Assembly (NCBI RefSeq): GCF_022271435.1
Contig: NZ_JAFIQY010000035.1
Coordinates: 28,060 to 92,059 of the forward strand
DNA length: 64,000 nucleotides
Direction: 5' to 3'
Origin: Streptomyces monomycini
Lineage (GTDB): Bacteria; Actinomycetota; Actinomycetes; Streptomycetales; Streptomycetaceae
The notes below the pieces were generated by a model. It ran no database searches. It was not told where the DNA came from and saw nothing but the letters and a program-made list of their open reading frames with translations. This document shows, piece by piece, positions 53,804-62,942 of the stretch. The translations under genes and the position numbers were made by a program. Positions within the stretch are counted from its first letter, which is position 1. The number at the start of each line of letters is the position of its first letter.

Positions 53804-54927
53804 CAGATCTCCATCCCGAAAGGCCGGGTGAACCGGACGTCACCCTCGACCATGTCTCGCATGTCCTCGACGTTGTGGCGGAACATCAGCATCCGTTCGA
53901 TGCCGAACCCGAAGGCGAATCCGCTGTACTTCTCCGGGTCGACGCCGCAGGCCACCAGCACCCGCGGGTTGACCATGCCGCAGCCGCCCAGCTCGATCCA
54001 GCCCTCGCTGGAGCAGGTGCGGCACGGGCGCTCCGGGTCGCCGACGGAGGCGCCGCGGCAGACGTAGCAGACCATGTCCATCTCGGCGGACGGCTCGGTG
54101 AACGGGAAGTAGTTCGGCCGCAGCCGGGTCTGCATGCCCTCGCCGAAGAGCGCCCTGACCATGTGGTCCAGGGTTCCCTTGAGGTCCGCCATGGTCAGGC
54201 CCTCGTCGATGGCGAGCAGCTCGACCTGGGAGAACACCGGGGTGTGGGTGGCGTCCAGCTCGTCGGTGCGGTAGACGCGGCCGGGGCAGATCACGTACAG
54301 CGGCGGCTCGCGGTCGAGCATCGACCGGATCTGCACGGGCGAGGTGTGGGTGCGCAGCACCACACCGGACTGGTCGGTCCCGGTCGCGGCGTTCTCGACG
54401 AAGAACGTGTCGTGCGTCGTGCGGGCCGGGTGGTCCGGCGAGAGGTTCAGGGCGTCGAAGTTCAGCCACTCCGACTCGACCTCGGGGCCCTCGGCGACCT
54501 CGTAGCCCATGGCCACGAAGACGTCCTCGATCCGCTCGGAGAGGGTGGTGAGCGGGTGCCGGGCACCGGCCTGGGCGCGGTCGTACGGCAGTGTGACGTC
54601 CACCGCCTCCTCGACCAGCACCCGGGCGTCGCGCTCCGCCTCCAGCTCTTCCTGGCGCTTCTTGAGCGCCTGGCTCACCTGGCCGCGGGCCTGGCCGACG
54701 CGCTTGCCGGCCTCGGCCTTGGCCTGCGGCGGCAGCGCGCCGATCTCGCGGTTGGCCAGCGCCAGCGGCGAGGTGCCGCCGGTCTGCGCGACCTTCACCT
54801 CGTGGAGCGCCTGGAGGTCACCGGCGGCGGCGATGGCGGCGAGCGCCTCGTCCCGCATGCGGGCGATCTCTTCCGGTTTCAGGGCCTCGACCTCGACAGG
54901 GTCGTACGACTTATTGGGTGCGGACAT
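53803..54927 (-). CDS. pheS: Phenylalanine-tRNA ligase alpha subunit
   Basis: A 374-residue PheRS alpha chain carrying the class II aminoacylation site. Motifs visible include SERIEDVFVAMGYEVAEGPEVE, THDTFFV, RTHTSPVQIR (motif 2) and FAFGFGIERMLMFRH (motif 3). The N-terminal coiled coil (about 80-115) contacts tRNA. ATG 54927 gives the standard N-terminus SAPNKSYDPVEVEALKPEE. No leader attenuator or tRNA gene was recognised upstream. Confidence 0.98.
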   Translation of the reverse strand: MSAPNKSYDPVEVEALKPEEIARMRDEALAAIAAAGDLQALHEVKVAQTGGTSPLALANREIGALPPQAKAEAGKRVGQARGQVSQALKKRQEELEAERDARVLVEEAVDVTLPYDRAQAGARHPLTTLSERIEDVFVAMGYEVAEGPEVESEWLNFDALNLSPDHPARTTHDTFFVENAATGTDQSGVVLRTHTSPVQIRSMLDREPPLYVICPGRVYRTDELDATHTPVFSQVELLAIDEGLTMADLKGTLDHMVRALFGEGMQTRLRPNYFPFTEPSAEMDMVCYVCRGASVGDPERPCRTCSSEGWIELGGCGMVNPRVLVACGVDPEKYSGFAFGFGIERMLMFRHNVEDMRDMVEGDVRFTRPFGMEI

Positions 54928-55068
54928 CTCTTCCCGTGCTTCCGATGGGCTTGGCGCGCGGCTTGCCCCCGACGTGTGCAGTGCCAAAGGTGCCAAAGGT
55001 GCAGTCTACGGGGCAGGGCGGCCGCGCCTCATCCGAGCCCCGACGGGGGTGGGCCCGCCGGGCGCCGC

Positions 55069-56202
55069 TCAGGCCATGAAGGCCGGGGTCCCGACGGGCA
55101 GGATAAATCGGAACAGGGCGCCGCCGGCGGGCGCGCGGCCGACCGTGACGGTGCCGCCGTGGGCCTCGACGATGCCCTTGACGATGTAGAGACCCAGGCC
55201 GGTGCCACCGCGCTTGCTGCCCCGCCAGAAGCGGGTGAAGACGCGGCTCATCGACTCCTCGGGAATGCCGGGGCCCTCGTCGCTCACGGTGACGCTCGTC
55301 CCTTCCGCCCCGGAGGCGCTCGATGCCGTTCCTACCTCGATGGTGACGGTTCCCGCGCCGTGCCGCACCGCGTTTTCCAGCAGGTTGCCCAGCACCTGGT
55401 CGACCTTGTCCGGGTCTGCCCACAGATCGGGCAGCGGTCCGGTCGTCCGGATCAGGAAACGGTCGGGCAGCTGCCCCGCCGTCGCCTGCGCCTGGACGTG
55501 CCGGCGTACGGCGGCGACCATGTCCACCCGCTGGCGGCGCACCTCCAGCCGGCCCGAGTCGATACGGGAGATGTCCAGCAGCTCGGCGATGAGCCGGGTG
55601 ACGCGGTTGGCGTCCGCGTCCACGGTCTCCAGCATCAGGCGCTTCTGGTCGTCGGTGAAGCGCTCCCACTTCTGGAGCAGGGTGGCGGTGAAGCCCTTCA
55701 CCGAGGTGAGCGGCGAGCGCAGCTCGTGGGCGACGGTGGCGATCAGCTCGGCGTGGGACAGCTCGGTACGGCGCCGCGCCTCGGTGCCGCGCAGCGCGAC
55801 GACCAGCCGCCGGACGGGGCCGGTGGGGTGGCTGCGTACGTAGCGCGCGGAGACCAGCACCTCACGGCCGCCGAGCAGCAGGTTGCGCTCCGGCTGGCCG
55901 CTGCGGATCGCCAGTCCCCCGTAGGGATCGGTCAGCTGCCACCAGCGGCGGCCCTCGATGTCCTGGAGCGGCAGCGCCTTCTCCAGCGGGCGGCCCAGCG
56001 CGTCGTGCGGGTCGATGGCGGTGATCCGGGCCGCGGCCGCGTTGAAGCAGACGACGCGGCCGGTCTCGTCGGCGACGACCAGGCCGTCGGGCAGGTCGTC
56101 GGGGTGCAGCCCGGTGCCGGTGGCCTCGGCCCCTAAGAGCCCGGCACCGCCGTCCGGGCAGGGATCGGCGGCGACTGTCGTACCGGATGCCCTCGTACCC
56201 AT
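55069..56202 (-). CDS. PAS-domain sensor histidine kinase (cytoplasmic)
   Basis: A 377-residue kinase without membrane helices. A PAS domain (about 35-130: LPDGLVVADETGRVVCFNAAAARITA) is followed by HisKA with the phospho-accepting histidine in VAHELRSPLTSVKGF and a HATPase with N box NLLENAVRHG, G1 SDEGPGIP and G2 RGGTGLGLYIVKG. No response regulator is adjacent, so it is an orphan. It lies between pheS and the TrmH methylase as in the S. coelicolor gene order as I recall it. ATG 56202 is used; the long upstream frame overlaps the methylase gene. Confidence 0.92.
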   Translation of the reverse strand: MGTRASGTTVAADPCPDGGAGLLGAEATGTGLHPDDLPDGLVVADETGRVVCFNAAAARITAIDPHDALGRPLEKALPLQDIEGRRWWQLTDPYGGLAIRSGQPERNLLLGGREVLVSARYVRSHPTGPVRRLVVALRGTEARRRTELSHAELIATVAHELRSPLTSVKGFTATLLQKWERFTDDQKRLMLETVDADANRVTRLIAELLDISRIDSGRLEVRRQRVDMVAAVRRHVQAQATAGQLPDRFLIRTTGPLPDLWADPDKVDQVLGNLLENAVRHGAGTVTIEVGTASSASGAEGTSVTVSDEGPGIPEESMSRVFTRFWRGSKRGGTGLGLYIVKGIVEAHGGTVTVGRAPAGGALFRFILPVGTPAFMA

Positions 56203-56243
56203 CCCCGCTACCCCCTTCCGGGTTCCCCGGGCACGCAACCCTA

Positions 56244-57098
<855 letters not shown>

Positions 57099-57146
57099 GG
57101 GCGGCGGCTCACTTCTTCGGGTGGATGGGGGCGTGCAGAAAGCGGC

Positions 57147-57174
57147 GGACCCGCAGGCCGGGGCCTGCGGGTCC
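57147..57174 (-). terminator. rplT terminator
   Basis: GGACCCGCAGGCC (57147-57159) and its complement (57162-57174) form a 13-bp hairpin 27 bases downstream of the rplT stop. It probably ends the infC-rpmI-rplT transcript, with some read-through possible. Confidence 0.85.
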
Positions 57175-57200
57175 GTGACAAACGTGCCTCAGGCCGTGGT

Positions 57201-57584
57201 TCAGGCGGCCTTCGGGGCGTTGACGTCGCTCGGCAGCGCCTTCTGGGCCACCTCGACCAGCGCGGCGAACGCGTTGGAGTCGTTGACCGCGAGCTCGGCC
57301 AGGATCTTGCGGTCCACCTCGATGTTGGCGGCCTTCAGGCCCTGCACGAAGCGGTTGTAGGTCATGCCGTTGGCGCGGGCAGCGGCGTTGATGCGCTGGA
57401 TCCACAGCTGACGGAAGTCGCCCTTGCGCTTCTTGCGGTCGTTGTAGTTGTAGACGAGGGAGTGGGTGACCTGCTCCTTCGCCTTGCGGTAGAGGCGGGA
57501 ACGCTGGCCGCGGTAGCCGCTGGCCTGCTCGAGGATCGCCCGGCGCTTCTTGTGGGCGTTGACTGCCCGCTTGACGCGTGCCAC
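57201..57584 (-). CDS. rplT: Ribosomal protein bL20
   Basis: A 127-residue large-subunit protein, typical from VKRAVNAHKKRRAILEQASGYRGQRSRLYRKAKEQ to the helical C-terminus. It binds 23S rRNA early in assembly. Third gene of infC-rpmI-rplT. Confidence 0.99.
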   Translation of the reverse strand: MARVKRAVNAHKKRRAILEQASGYRGQRSRLYRKAKEQVTHSLVYNYNDRKKRKGDFRQLWIQRINAAARANGMTYNRFVQGLKAANIEVDRKILAELAVNDSNAFAALVEVAQKALPSDVNAPKAA

Positions 57585-57686
57585 TTGTTAACTCCTTGTA
57601 GCGGGGCCGTGGGTGTTCGTCACACGGCCCGAATGAATGGGTCCCGGACCGGGTCCTGTGCCGCGCCGTGGGCGGGCGGTCAGGAC

Positions 57687-57881
57687 TTACTTGCCGAGAA
57701 GCTTCTTGATCTTCGCGGCGTCGCCCGGGGCCATCTCGGCGTTGCCGGTGAGGCGACGCGTCACGCGGGACGACTTGTGCTCAAGCAGGTGGCGCTTGCC
57801 GGCGCGCTCCCGCATCACCTTGCCGGAGCCGGTGACCTTGAAGCGCTTGCTGGCACCGCTGTGCGTCTTGTTCTTCGGCAT
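57687..57881 (-). CDS. rpmI: Ribosomal protein bL35
   Basis: A 64-residue protein, MPKNKTHSGASKRFKVTGSG to KKLLGK, the full-length bL35. Start at ATG 57881; the longer frame upstream is the spacer after infC. Confidence 0.99.
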   Translation of the reverse strand: MPKNKTHSGASKRFKVTGSGKVMRERAGKRHLLEHKSSRVTRRLTGNAEMAPGDAAKIKKLLGK

Positions 57882-58002
57882 GCGCCGTTCTCTCCTCTTG
57901 GATGGCGCCCCCACCGGTCCGGGGACCGGCACCCGGGGGCGTCAGATGTATCGGTTGGCAACCGGGGCGGACCCCGGCGTACTCCGGGGCTCGCGCCCTG
58001 GA

Positions 58003-58635
58003 TCACGCCTCGGCGGGCTCCTCGGCGGGCTCCTCGACGTCCTGCTCGCTCTCGTGAGCAAGACCCTGGCGCTCCGCCTTACGGGCAGCCTGCGCCTCGC
58101 GGGCCTCGGCCATCGCCTCGGTCTTCTTCTTGTGCGGACCGAGGACCATGATCATGTTGCGGCCGTCCTGCTTGGGGTTCGACTCGATGAACCCCAGGTC
58201 CTGAACGTCCTCCGCGAGCCGCTGCAGCAGTCGGAAGCCCAGCTCGGGACGGGACTGCTCGCGACCACGGAACATGATCGTGATCTTGACCTTGTCACCC
58301 TGCTTGAGGAACCGGACGACGTGACCCTTTTTGGTGTCGTAGTCGTGCGGGTCGATCTTCGGCCGGAGCTTCATCTCCTTGATGACCGTGTGCGCCTGGT
58401 TCTTGCGCGCTTCACGGGCCTTCATGGCCGACTCGTACTTGAACTTTCCGTAGTCCATGAGCTTGCAGACCGGCGGACGGGCGTTCGCCGCCACCTCGAC
58501 CAGGTCGAGGTCGTACTCCTGCGCAAGCTCCAGGGCCTTGGCAAGCGGCACAATGCCGACCTGCTCGCCACTGGGACCGACGAGTCGCACCTCGGGGACG
58601 CGAATCCGGTCGTTGATGCGGGGCTCGGCGCTGAT
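58003..58635 (-). CDS. infC: Translation initiation factor IF-3 (apparent ATC start)
   Basis: A 210-residue IF-3: the N-terminal domain begins ISAEPRINDRIRVPEVRLVGP and the C-terminal domain ends with the MVLGPHKKK region and an acidic tail. The only codon with a proper ribosome site (GAGGAGG, 58640-58646) is ATC at 58635. Upstream in-frame ATG or GTG codons would add an implausible leader peptide. Non-AUG starts (AUU, AUC) are the known autoregulatory device of infC, since IF-3 discriminates against them. The leader carries a terminator-like hairpin. First gene of infC-rpmI-rplT. Confidence 0.9.
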   Translation of the reverse strand: MSAEPRINDRIRVPEVRLVGPSGEQVGIVPLAKALELAQEYDLDLVEVAANARPPVCKLMDYGKFKYESAMKAREARKNQAHTVIKEMKLRPKIDPHDYDTKKGHVVRFLKQGDKVKITIMFRGREQSRPELGFRLLQRLAEDVQDLGFIESNPKQDGRNMIMVLGPHKKKTEAMAEAREAQAARKAERQGLAHESEQDVEEPAEEPAEA

Positions 58636-59021
58636 GGATCCTCCTCGGTAGCACCACGCGACGGCCTGGCGGACTGCCGCGTAACGTCTGTTTCGATGTG
58701 ACCAACCGCGCCGGAATGCGAAAAACGCCCCGGACGGGACACAGGCGGGGCTCCTCAAAGGATCAGGAGCACCGCCGCGATGTCATCGCGGGGCGCAGCC
58801 GGACCGTTGACCCGCCGACCGTGAGGTCGGTTCGGGTGGGAGATCGGAGCCTCCACTTGTGGGTCGGGCACATCAGTGCTCGACCGGTCGGTTTCCCAGA
58901 ATACACGAGCGGACGGCCGGGCCCCACTCGTGCACGGGGCGGGTGCGGGGGCGGGCCCGGTCCGCGCGCGGGCGGGGCCTAAGGTTGGGCAGACCCCTGA
59001 GCAGGAAGTGAAGCGCGAGCC
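58636..59021 (-). promoter_or_regulatory. infC leader region with candidate attenuator
   Basis: Non-coding. On the minus strand GCCCCG (58746-58751) and CGGGGC (58727-58732) pair and are followed by five T residues (58721-58725), a classic terminator 86 bases upstream of the infC start. Further upstream, CCGCGATG-T-CATCGCGG (58775-58791) is an 8-bp hairpin that could compete with it. This fits premature termination controlling IF-3/L35/L20 synthesis. Confidence 0.55.
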
Positions 59022-59420
59022 ATGAGTGACCAGACCCCGCAGCAGCCCGGACCGGCGGAACCGGGCGGCCCCGCCGCCCCCGCGAACCCGGACTTCGACG
59101 CCATGACCCGCGACATCGCGGACGTACCGGCGGTCGAGGTGATCACCACGGTGGCCGTGCACCTGATGTCCTCGGCGGCGGTCAACCTCGGGCTGGCCGA
59201 GGAGGGCGCCGACCACAAGGACCTGGACGAGGCCCGCAAGCTCATCCAGGCGCTGGCCGGGCTGGTCACGGCCAGCGCGACCGAGATCGGCTCGTACCAC
59301 GCCGCTCCGCTGCGGGACGGGCTGAAGTCGCTGCAGCTCGCCTTCCGCGAGGCGTCGCTGGTGCCGGACGAGCCGGGGCAGGGGCCCGGGGAGAAGTTCA
59401 CGGGGCCGGTGTACGGATAG
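59022..59420 (+). CDS. DUF1844 domain-containing protein
   Basis: A 132-residue protein. After a disordered Pro/Gly N-terminus, residues about 33-110 (VPAVEVITTVAVHLMSSAAVNLGL, then LDEARKLIQALAGLV) match DUF1844, a helical family widely conserved next to infC in streptomycetes. Function unknown. A strong terminator follows. Confidence 0.93.
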   Translation: MSDQTPQQPGPAEPGGPAAPANPDFDAMTRDIADVPAVEVITTVAVHLMSSAAVNLGLAEEGADHKDLDEARKLIQALAGLVTASATEIGSYHAAPLRDGLKSLQLAFREASLVPDEPGQGPGEKFTGPVYG

Positions 59421-59436
59421 CACGCAGGGCAGGTGG

Positions 59437-59471
59437 AAGGGCCGCTCCCGGTGTGGCGGGGGCGGCCCTTT
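59437..59471 (+). terminator. Terminator after DUF1844 gene
   Basis: AAGGGCCGC (59437-59445) pairs with GCGGCCCTT (59462-59470) and runs into TTTG. Confidence 0.8.
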
Positions 59472-59549
59472 GCGTTCGTGCGGGGGTTGTGGGTGCGGGA
59501 GGGGGCTCGTCCGGTGGGTGGGGCACTCCTGTGGAGGGCCGCTCGCCGG

Positions 59550-60278
59550 TCAGACCGCGGAGCGTTCGTCCGCGACGAGTTTCGGTTCGTTCGGCGGGTG
59601 GGTGATCTGCTGCACCAGCGCGGCCAGCGCCCCGCCGATCATGGGCGCCACGATGAACAGCCACAGCTGCGACAACGCGCCGCCGCCCGCGAACAGGGCC
59701 GGGCCGATGCTGCGGGCCGGGTTCACCGACGTCCCCGTGAGCGGGATGCCGATCAGGTGCACGGTCGCCAGCGCCAGGCCGATCGGCAGGCCGTCGAAAC
59801 CGACCACCGCCACCCGGTGCGTCACCGCGAGCACCACGAACACCAGCAGGAACGTCAGCACGATCTCGGCCACGAAGGCGCCGCCGAGATTGATGTGCAC
59901 GGCCGAGCGGTCACCCCACCCGTTGGACCCGAAGGCCTCGCTGGTCTTCAGGCCCGGCACCTGCTTGGCGACCAGGAACAGCAGCGCGGCACCGACGATG
60001 CCGCCCAGCAGCTGGGCGATCCAGTACTCGACCGCCGTACGGGGGGTGATGCGCCGGGCCAGCAGCATGCCGAGCGTCACCGCCGGGTTGACGTGGCTGC
60101 CGGAGATCGGGCCGAGCGCGTACGCCAGGGCCAACAGGGTGAAGCCGAATGCCAGGGCGATGCCGAAGGTTCCGATGTACTCGCCGGCCAGCACCGCGGA
60201 GCCGACGGCGAAGAACACCAGGAGCAGCGTCCCGAGGAACTCGGATACGACCGTGCGGGTCTCCGTTGTCGTCTCCAT
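59550..60278 (-). CDS. Aquaporin (MIP family, AqpZ-like)
   Basis: A 242-residue channel with six helices and both pore motifs, SGSHVNPAVTLG and TGTSVNPARSIGPA. The residues around the selectivity filter and the short loops resemble AqpZ water channels rather than glycerol facilitators. GAGGAGGCCCC precedes the ATG. Monocistronic. Confidence 0.95.
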   Translation of the reverse strand: METTTETRTVVSEFLGTLLLVFFAVGSAVLAGEYIGTFGIALAFGFTLLALAYALGPISGSHVNPAVTLGMLLARRITPRTAVEYWIAQLLGGIVGAALLFLVAKQVPGLKTSEAFGSNGWGDRSAVHINLGGAFVAEIVLTFLLVFVVLAVTHRVAVVGFDGLPIGLALATVHLIGIPLTGTSVNPARSIGPALFAGGGALSQLWLFIVAPMIGGALAALVQQITHPPNEPKLVADERSAV

Positions 60279-60376
60279 GGGGCCTCCTCACGCGGATCTT
60301 GCTCTCTCTTCGCATTGTGAGGCCGGTCACGGGGTTCCGCCTGTCGGCGGGGACCGGAGACCCGCGGTCGGGGCCG

Positions 60377-61111
60377 TCAGCGGGTGAAGAAGGCTCCGGT
60401 GGTGTCGGTGCCGGGCGGCAGCAGGGCCAGGTCGAGGCCGCGTACGAGCCGGGAGCGCAGGGTCTCGTCGGCTGCCAGCGCCTCGGCCAGCCGCTGCGCG
60501 ACGGCTGCGGGCGCGGCCTCCGGGGCGAGCCCGAGGGCCAGGGTCGCGTCGGCCTCCGCCGACGGGTCCAGACGGGCGGCCAGCACGTCCGGCTCCGCGG
60601 CCAGCAGGGCGCGCAGCACGTCCGTGACGGCCGGGTCCTCGCGCGGGTCACTGCTCTCCCGGCCCTCCGCGACGGCGCGCAGTGCGGCGCCGGTGAGCTG
60701 GTACGTCGCCGGGCCCGCCAGGTCGATGACGACGGTGTCCGCCTTCTCGTGGGCAGCGGCGAGCAGGGCCTGGCGCATCGGTACGGCCACCGGGCGGGCG
60801 TCCGGGCGCCAGCGGTGCAGCGTCTCCATGGACGTGAAGGCGGGCAGCGCGCGACGGCCGTCGGGGGCCTGCAGCGTCGGCACGGCCATGTCGCTGGTCT
60901 TCTCCCGCTTCAGGCCGTCCGGGCCGGTCTCCACCTCGCCGAGAACGGCTACGACCGGGACGAGGAGCCGGGCTCGGCTCAGCAGGGGCAGGAGCCGGGC
61001 CTCAGTGGCGGCGGCCTGGTCCCGGGCGTGGGCCGCCAGGGCGGCCGCGAGTTCCGGGTCGGCGGTGCCGTCGTCGTCGGAGAAGTCCGAGGTGGGGATG
61101 TTCTTGAGCAC
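60377..61111 (-). CDS. SseB-domain protein
   Basis: A 244-residue protein with an SseB-like domain in the middle (LLVPVVAVLGEVE, FTSMETLHRWRPDARPVAVPMRQALLAA, VVIDLAGPATYQL) and a helical Ala-rich C-terminus. SseB-like proteins are frequent in actinomycete type VII secretion neighbourhoods, and mycosin lies just upstream here beyond a duplicated non-coding segment. GTG 61111 starts the frame. Role unknown. Confidence 0.88.
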   Translation of the reverse strand: MLKNIPTSDFSDDDGTADPELAAALAAHARDQAAATEARLLPLLSRARLLVPVVAVLGEVETGPDGLKREKTSDMAVPTLQAPDGRRALPAFTSMETLHRWRPDARPVAVPMRQALLAAAHEKADTVVIDLAGPATYQLTGAALRAVAEGRESSDPREDPAVTDVLRALLAAEPDVLAARLDPSAEADATLALGLAPEAAPAAVAQRLAEALAADETLRSRLVRGLDLALLPPGTDTTGAFFTR

Positions 61112-61194
61112 GTTCTTGAGCCTAGCGGGGGGCCCTTTGGGCCCGGGGATCGGGCCGGGTGGTCCCCGATCGATTGCTGGGGCGCCGTTGCCTG

Positions 61195-61775
61195 CGGGGC
61201 GCCCCTTGGGCGCGGTTTTGCGTACTGGCGGTGGCGGTTCGCATTCGGGTGCGGCGCCGTTGCGCCTGCGGCGGGCGGTGGCCGCTGCGCGGGGCTGTCA
61301 AGGTTCGGGGGCGGGCCTGCGCGGCAGGCCGCTCCGGCCCGCCCCCTTCCGTGGGGAGGGTGGGAGGGGGGTTCGTGCGGGCGGGGGTGGGGGGCTGGGT
61401 GCGGCGGCGATTTGGCTGGGACCGGTTCGGTGGGTGGGGCGGTGCGGCGCCGATTTGGCCGGGGGCGGTGCGGTGCGGCGTTGTTCGCGCCTGCGGCGGG
61501 CTCTGGCCGCTGCGGGGCGCCCTTTGGGCGCGGTTTCGCGTACTGGCGGTGGCGGTTCGCATTCGAGTGCGGCGTTGTTCGCGCCTGCGGCGGGCTGTGG
61601 CCGCTGCGCGGGGCTGTCAAGGTTCGGGGGCGGGCCTGCGCGGCAGGCCGCTCCGGCCCGCCCCCTTCCGTGGGGAGGGTGGGAGGAGGGTTCGTGCGGG
61701 CGGGGGTGGGGGGCTGGGTGCGGCGGCGATTTGGCTGGGGCCGGTTCGGTGGGTGGGGCGGTGCGGTGCTGTTGT
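61195..61775. repeat. Tandem 318-319 bp non-coding duplication with hairpins
   Basis: About 265 bases from 61195 recur from about 61513 at roughly 95 percent identity by eye. Each copy holds an 11-bp hairpin GGGGGCGGGCC/GGCCCGCCCCC (61307-61346 and 61626-61665). No frame is convincing. It separates SseB from mycosin; 61112-61194 is ordinary spacer. Confidence 0.85.
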
Positions 61776-61781
61776 GGCTGG

Positions 61782-62942
61782 TCAGGTTCGTTTGCGCCAG
61801 AAGAGGGCTGAGGTCGCGATCAAGGTTGTGCCGGCGATCGTCGCCGTCCACGGGAGCCAGCCGGTCTTGTCGGTGGCCTGGGGGGTGGTGGGGCCGGTGC
61901 CGAAGTACTGCTCGGTATGGGTGGCTGCTTCGGGTTTTTGGGGTGTGGGCTTGAGGGTTCCGGCCTCTTCCACGGCGGCGGCCGGGTCGACCATGCCTGC
62001 GCCCAGTTCGTCGTTGCGGCCGCCTTCGGGGGCGTCCTGGGCGGTGTCGGTGAGGAGTTTCTTGATCTGGGCGGGGCTGAGGTCCGGGTGGGCGGAGCGG
62101 ACGAGTGCCACCGCGCCGGAGACGAAGGCGGACGCGGCGCTGGTGCCCCAGCCCTCGTAGTACTTGCGGTCCGGGTTGGCGATGACGACGCCGACGCCGG
62201 GCGCGCAGACCGTGGCGTACCAGCGGCGGGTGGAGAAGTTGGCGCGGGAGCCCCACTGGTCGACGGCGGTCACCGCGATCACGCCGGGGTAGGCGGCCGG
62301 GTAGGAGACGTGGTCGCCGTCCTTGCCGCCGTTGCCGGCCGAGGCGATGACGGGGACGCCCTTGCTCAGGGCGTACTGGATGGCGGCGTCCTCGCGGGGT
62401 TCGGGGTGCGCGGAGCGGCTGTCGTCGCCGAGGGACAGGTTGATCACGTCGGCGCCGTGGTCCGTGGCCCAGCGGATGCCGTCGGCGAGGGCGCCGGCGC
62501 GTTCGGTGCGGGCGCGCTGCCGCTCCGGGTCGCTGTCCTCCAGGATGACCCGGACCGGGAGGATCTTGGCTTCGGGGGCGACGCCGACGACGCCGTCGGC
62601 CCGGTCGGCGCCGTGGCCGTGGCCCGCGATGATGCCGGACATGGCGGTGCCGTGCTCGGCCCAGGAGCTGTCGCCGGGGCTCGCGCCGAAGCCGACCAAG
62701 TCGTTGGCGGGCAGGACCTGACCTTGGAGGTCGGGGTGGTCCGCGTCGACGCCGGTGTCCAGTACGGCGACGGTGATGCCGTCGCCCTTGGTCGTCTCCC
62801 AGGCCTTCTCGGCGTGCAGGGCGTTCAGCGCCCACTCCTGGGTGCGTATGCCGTCGGCATGGGCGGGCAGGACGGGAAGCACGGTCAGCGCGGCGGCGGA
62901 CAGGGCGACGCCGGCGGCGCGCAGCAGTGGCCTCCTGGTCAT
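61782..62942 (-). CDS. mycP: Type VII secretion-associated serine protease mycosin
   Basis: A 386-residue subtilase. Signal peptide ends near AHADG; catalytic triad D62 (AVLDTGVD), H97 (EHGTAMSGIIAG) and S268 (GTSAASAFVSG), with the oxyanion asparagine N204 (SAGNGG). A Pro-rich linker and a C-terminal membrane anchor (LIATSALFWRKRT) follow, the normal mycosin layout. Its ATG overlaps the stop of the next upstream gene by four bases. In streptomycetes mycosins occur with EccC/EccD components, none of which is in view. Confidence 0.93.
   Translation of the reverse strand: MTRRPLLRAAGVALSAAALTVLPVLPAHADGIRTQEWALNALHAEKAWETTKGDGITVAVLDTGVDADHPDLQGQVLPANDLVGFGASPGDSSWAEHGTAMSGIIAGHGHGADRADGVVGVAPEAKILPVRVILEDSDPERQRARTERAGALADGIRWATDHGADVINLSLGDDSRSAHPEPREDAAIQYALSKGVPVIASAGNGGKDGDHVSYPAAYPGVIAVTAVDQWGSRANFSTRRWYATVCAPGVGVVIANPDRKYYEGWGTSAASAFVSGAVALVRSAHPDLSPAQIKKLLTDTAQDAPEGGRNDELGAGMVDPAAAVEEAGTLKPTPQKPEAATHTEQYFGTGPTTPQATDKTGWLPWTATIAGTTLIATSALFWRKRT

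Noticed and set aside
51062..54067. 1001-codon frame opposite pheT
   Set aside because: Antisense shadow; pheT is complete and conserved on the other strand.
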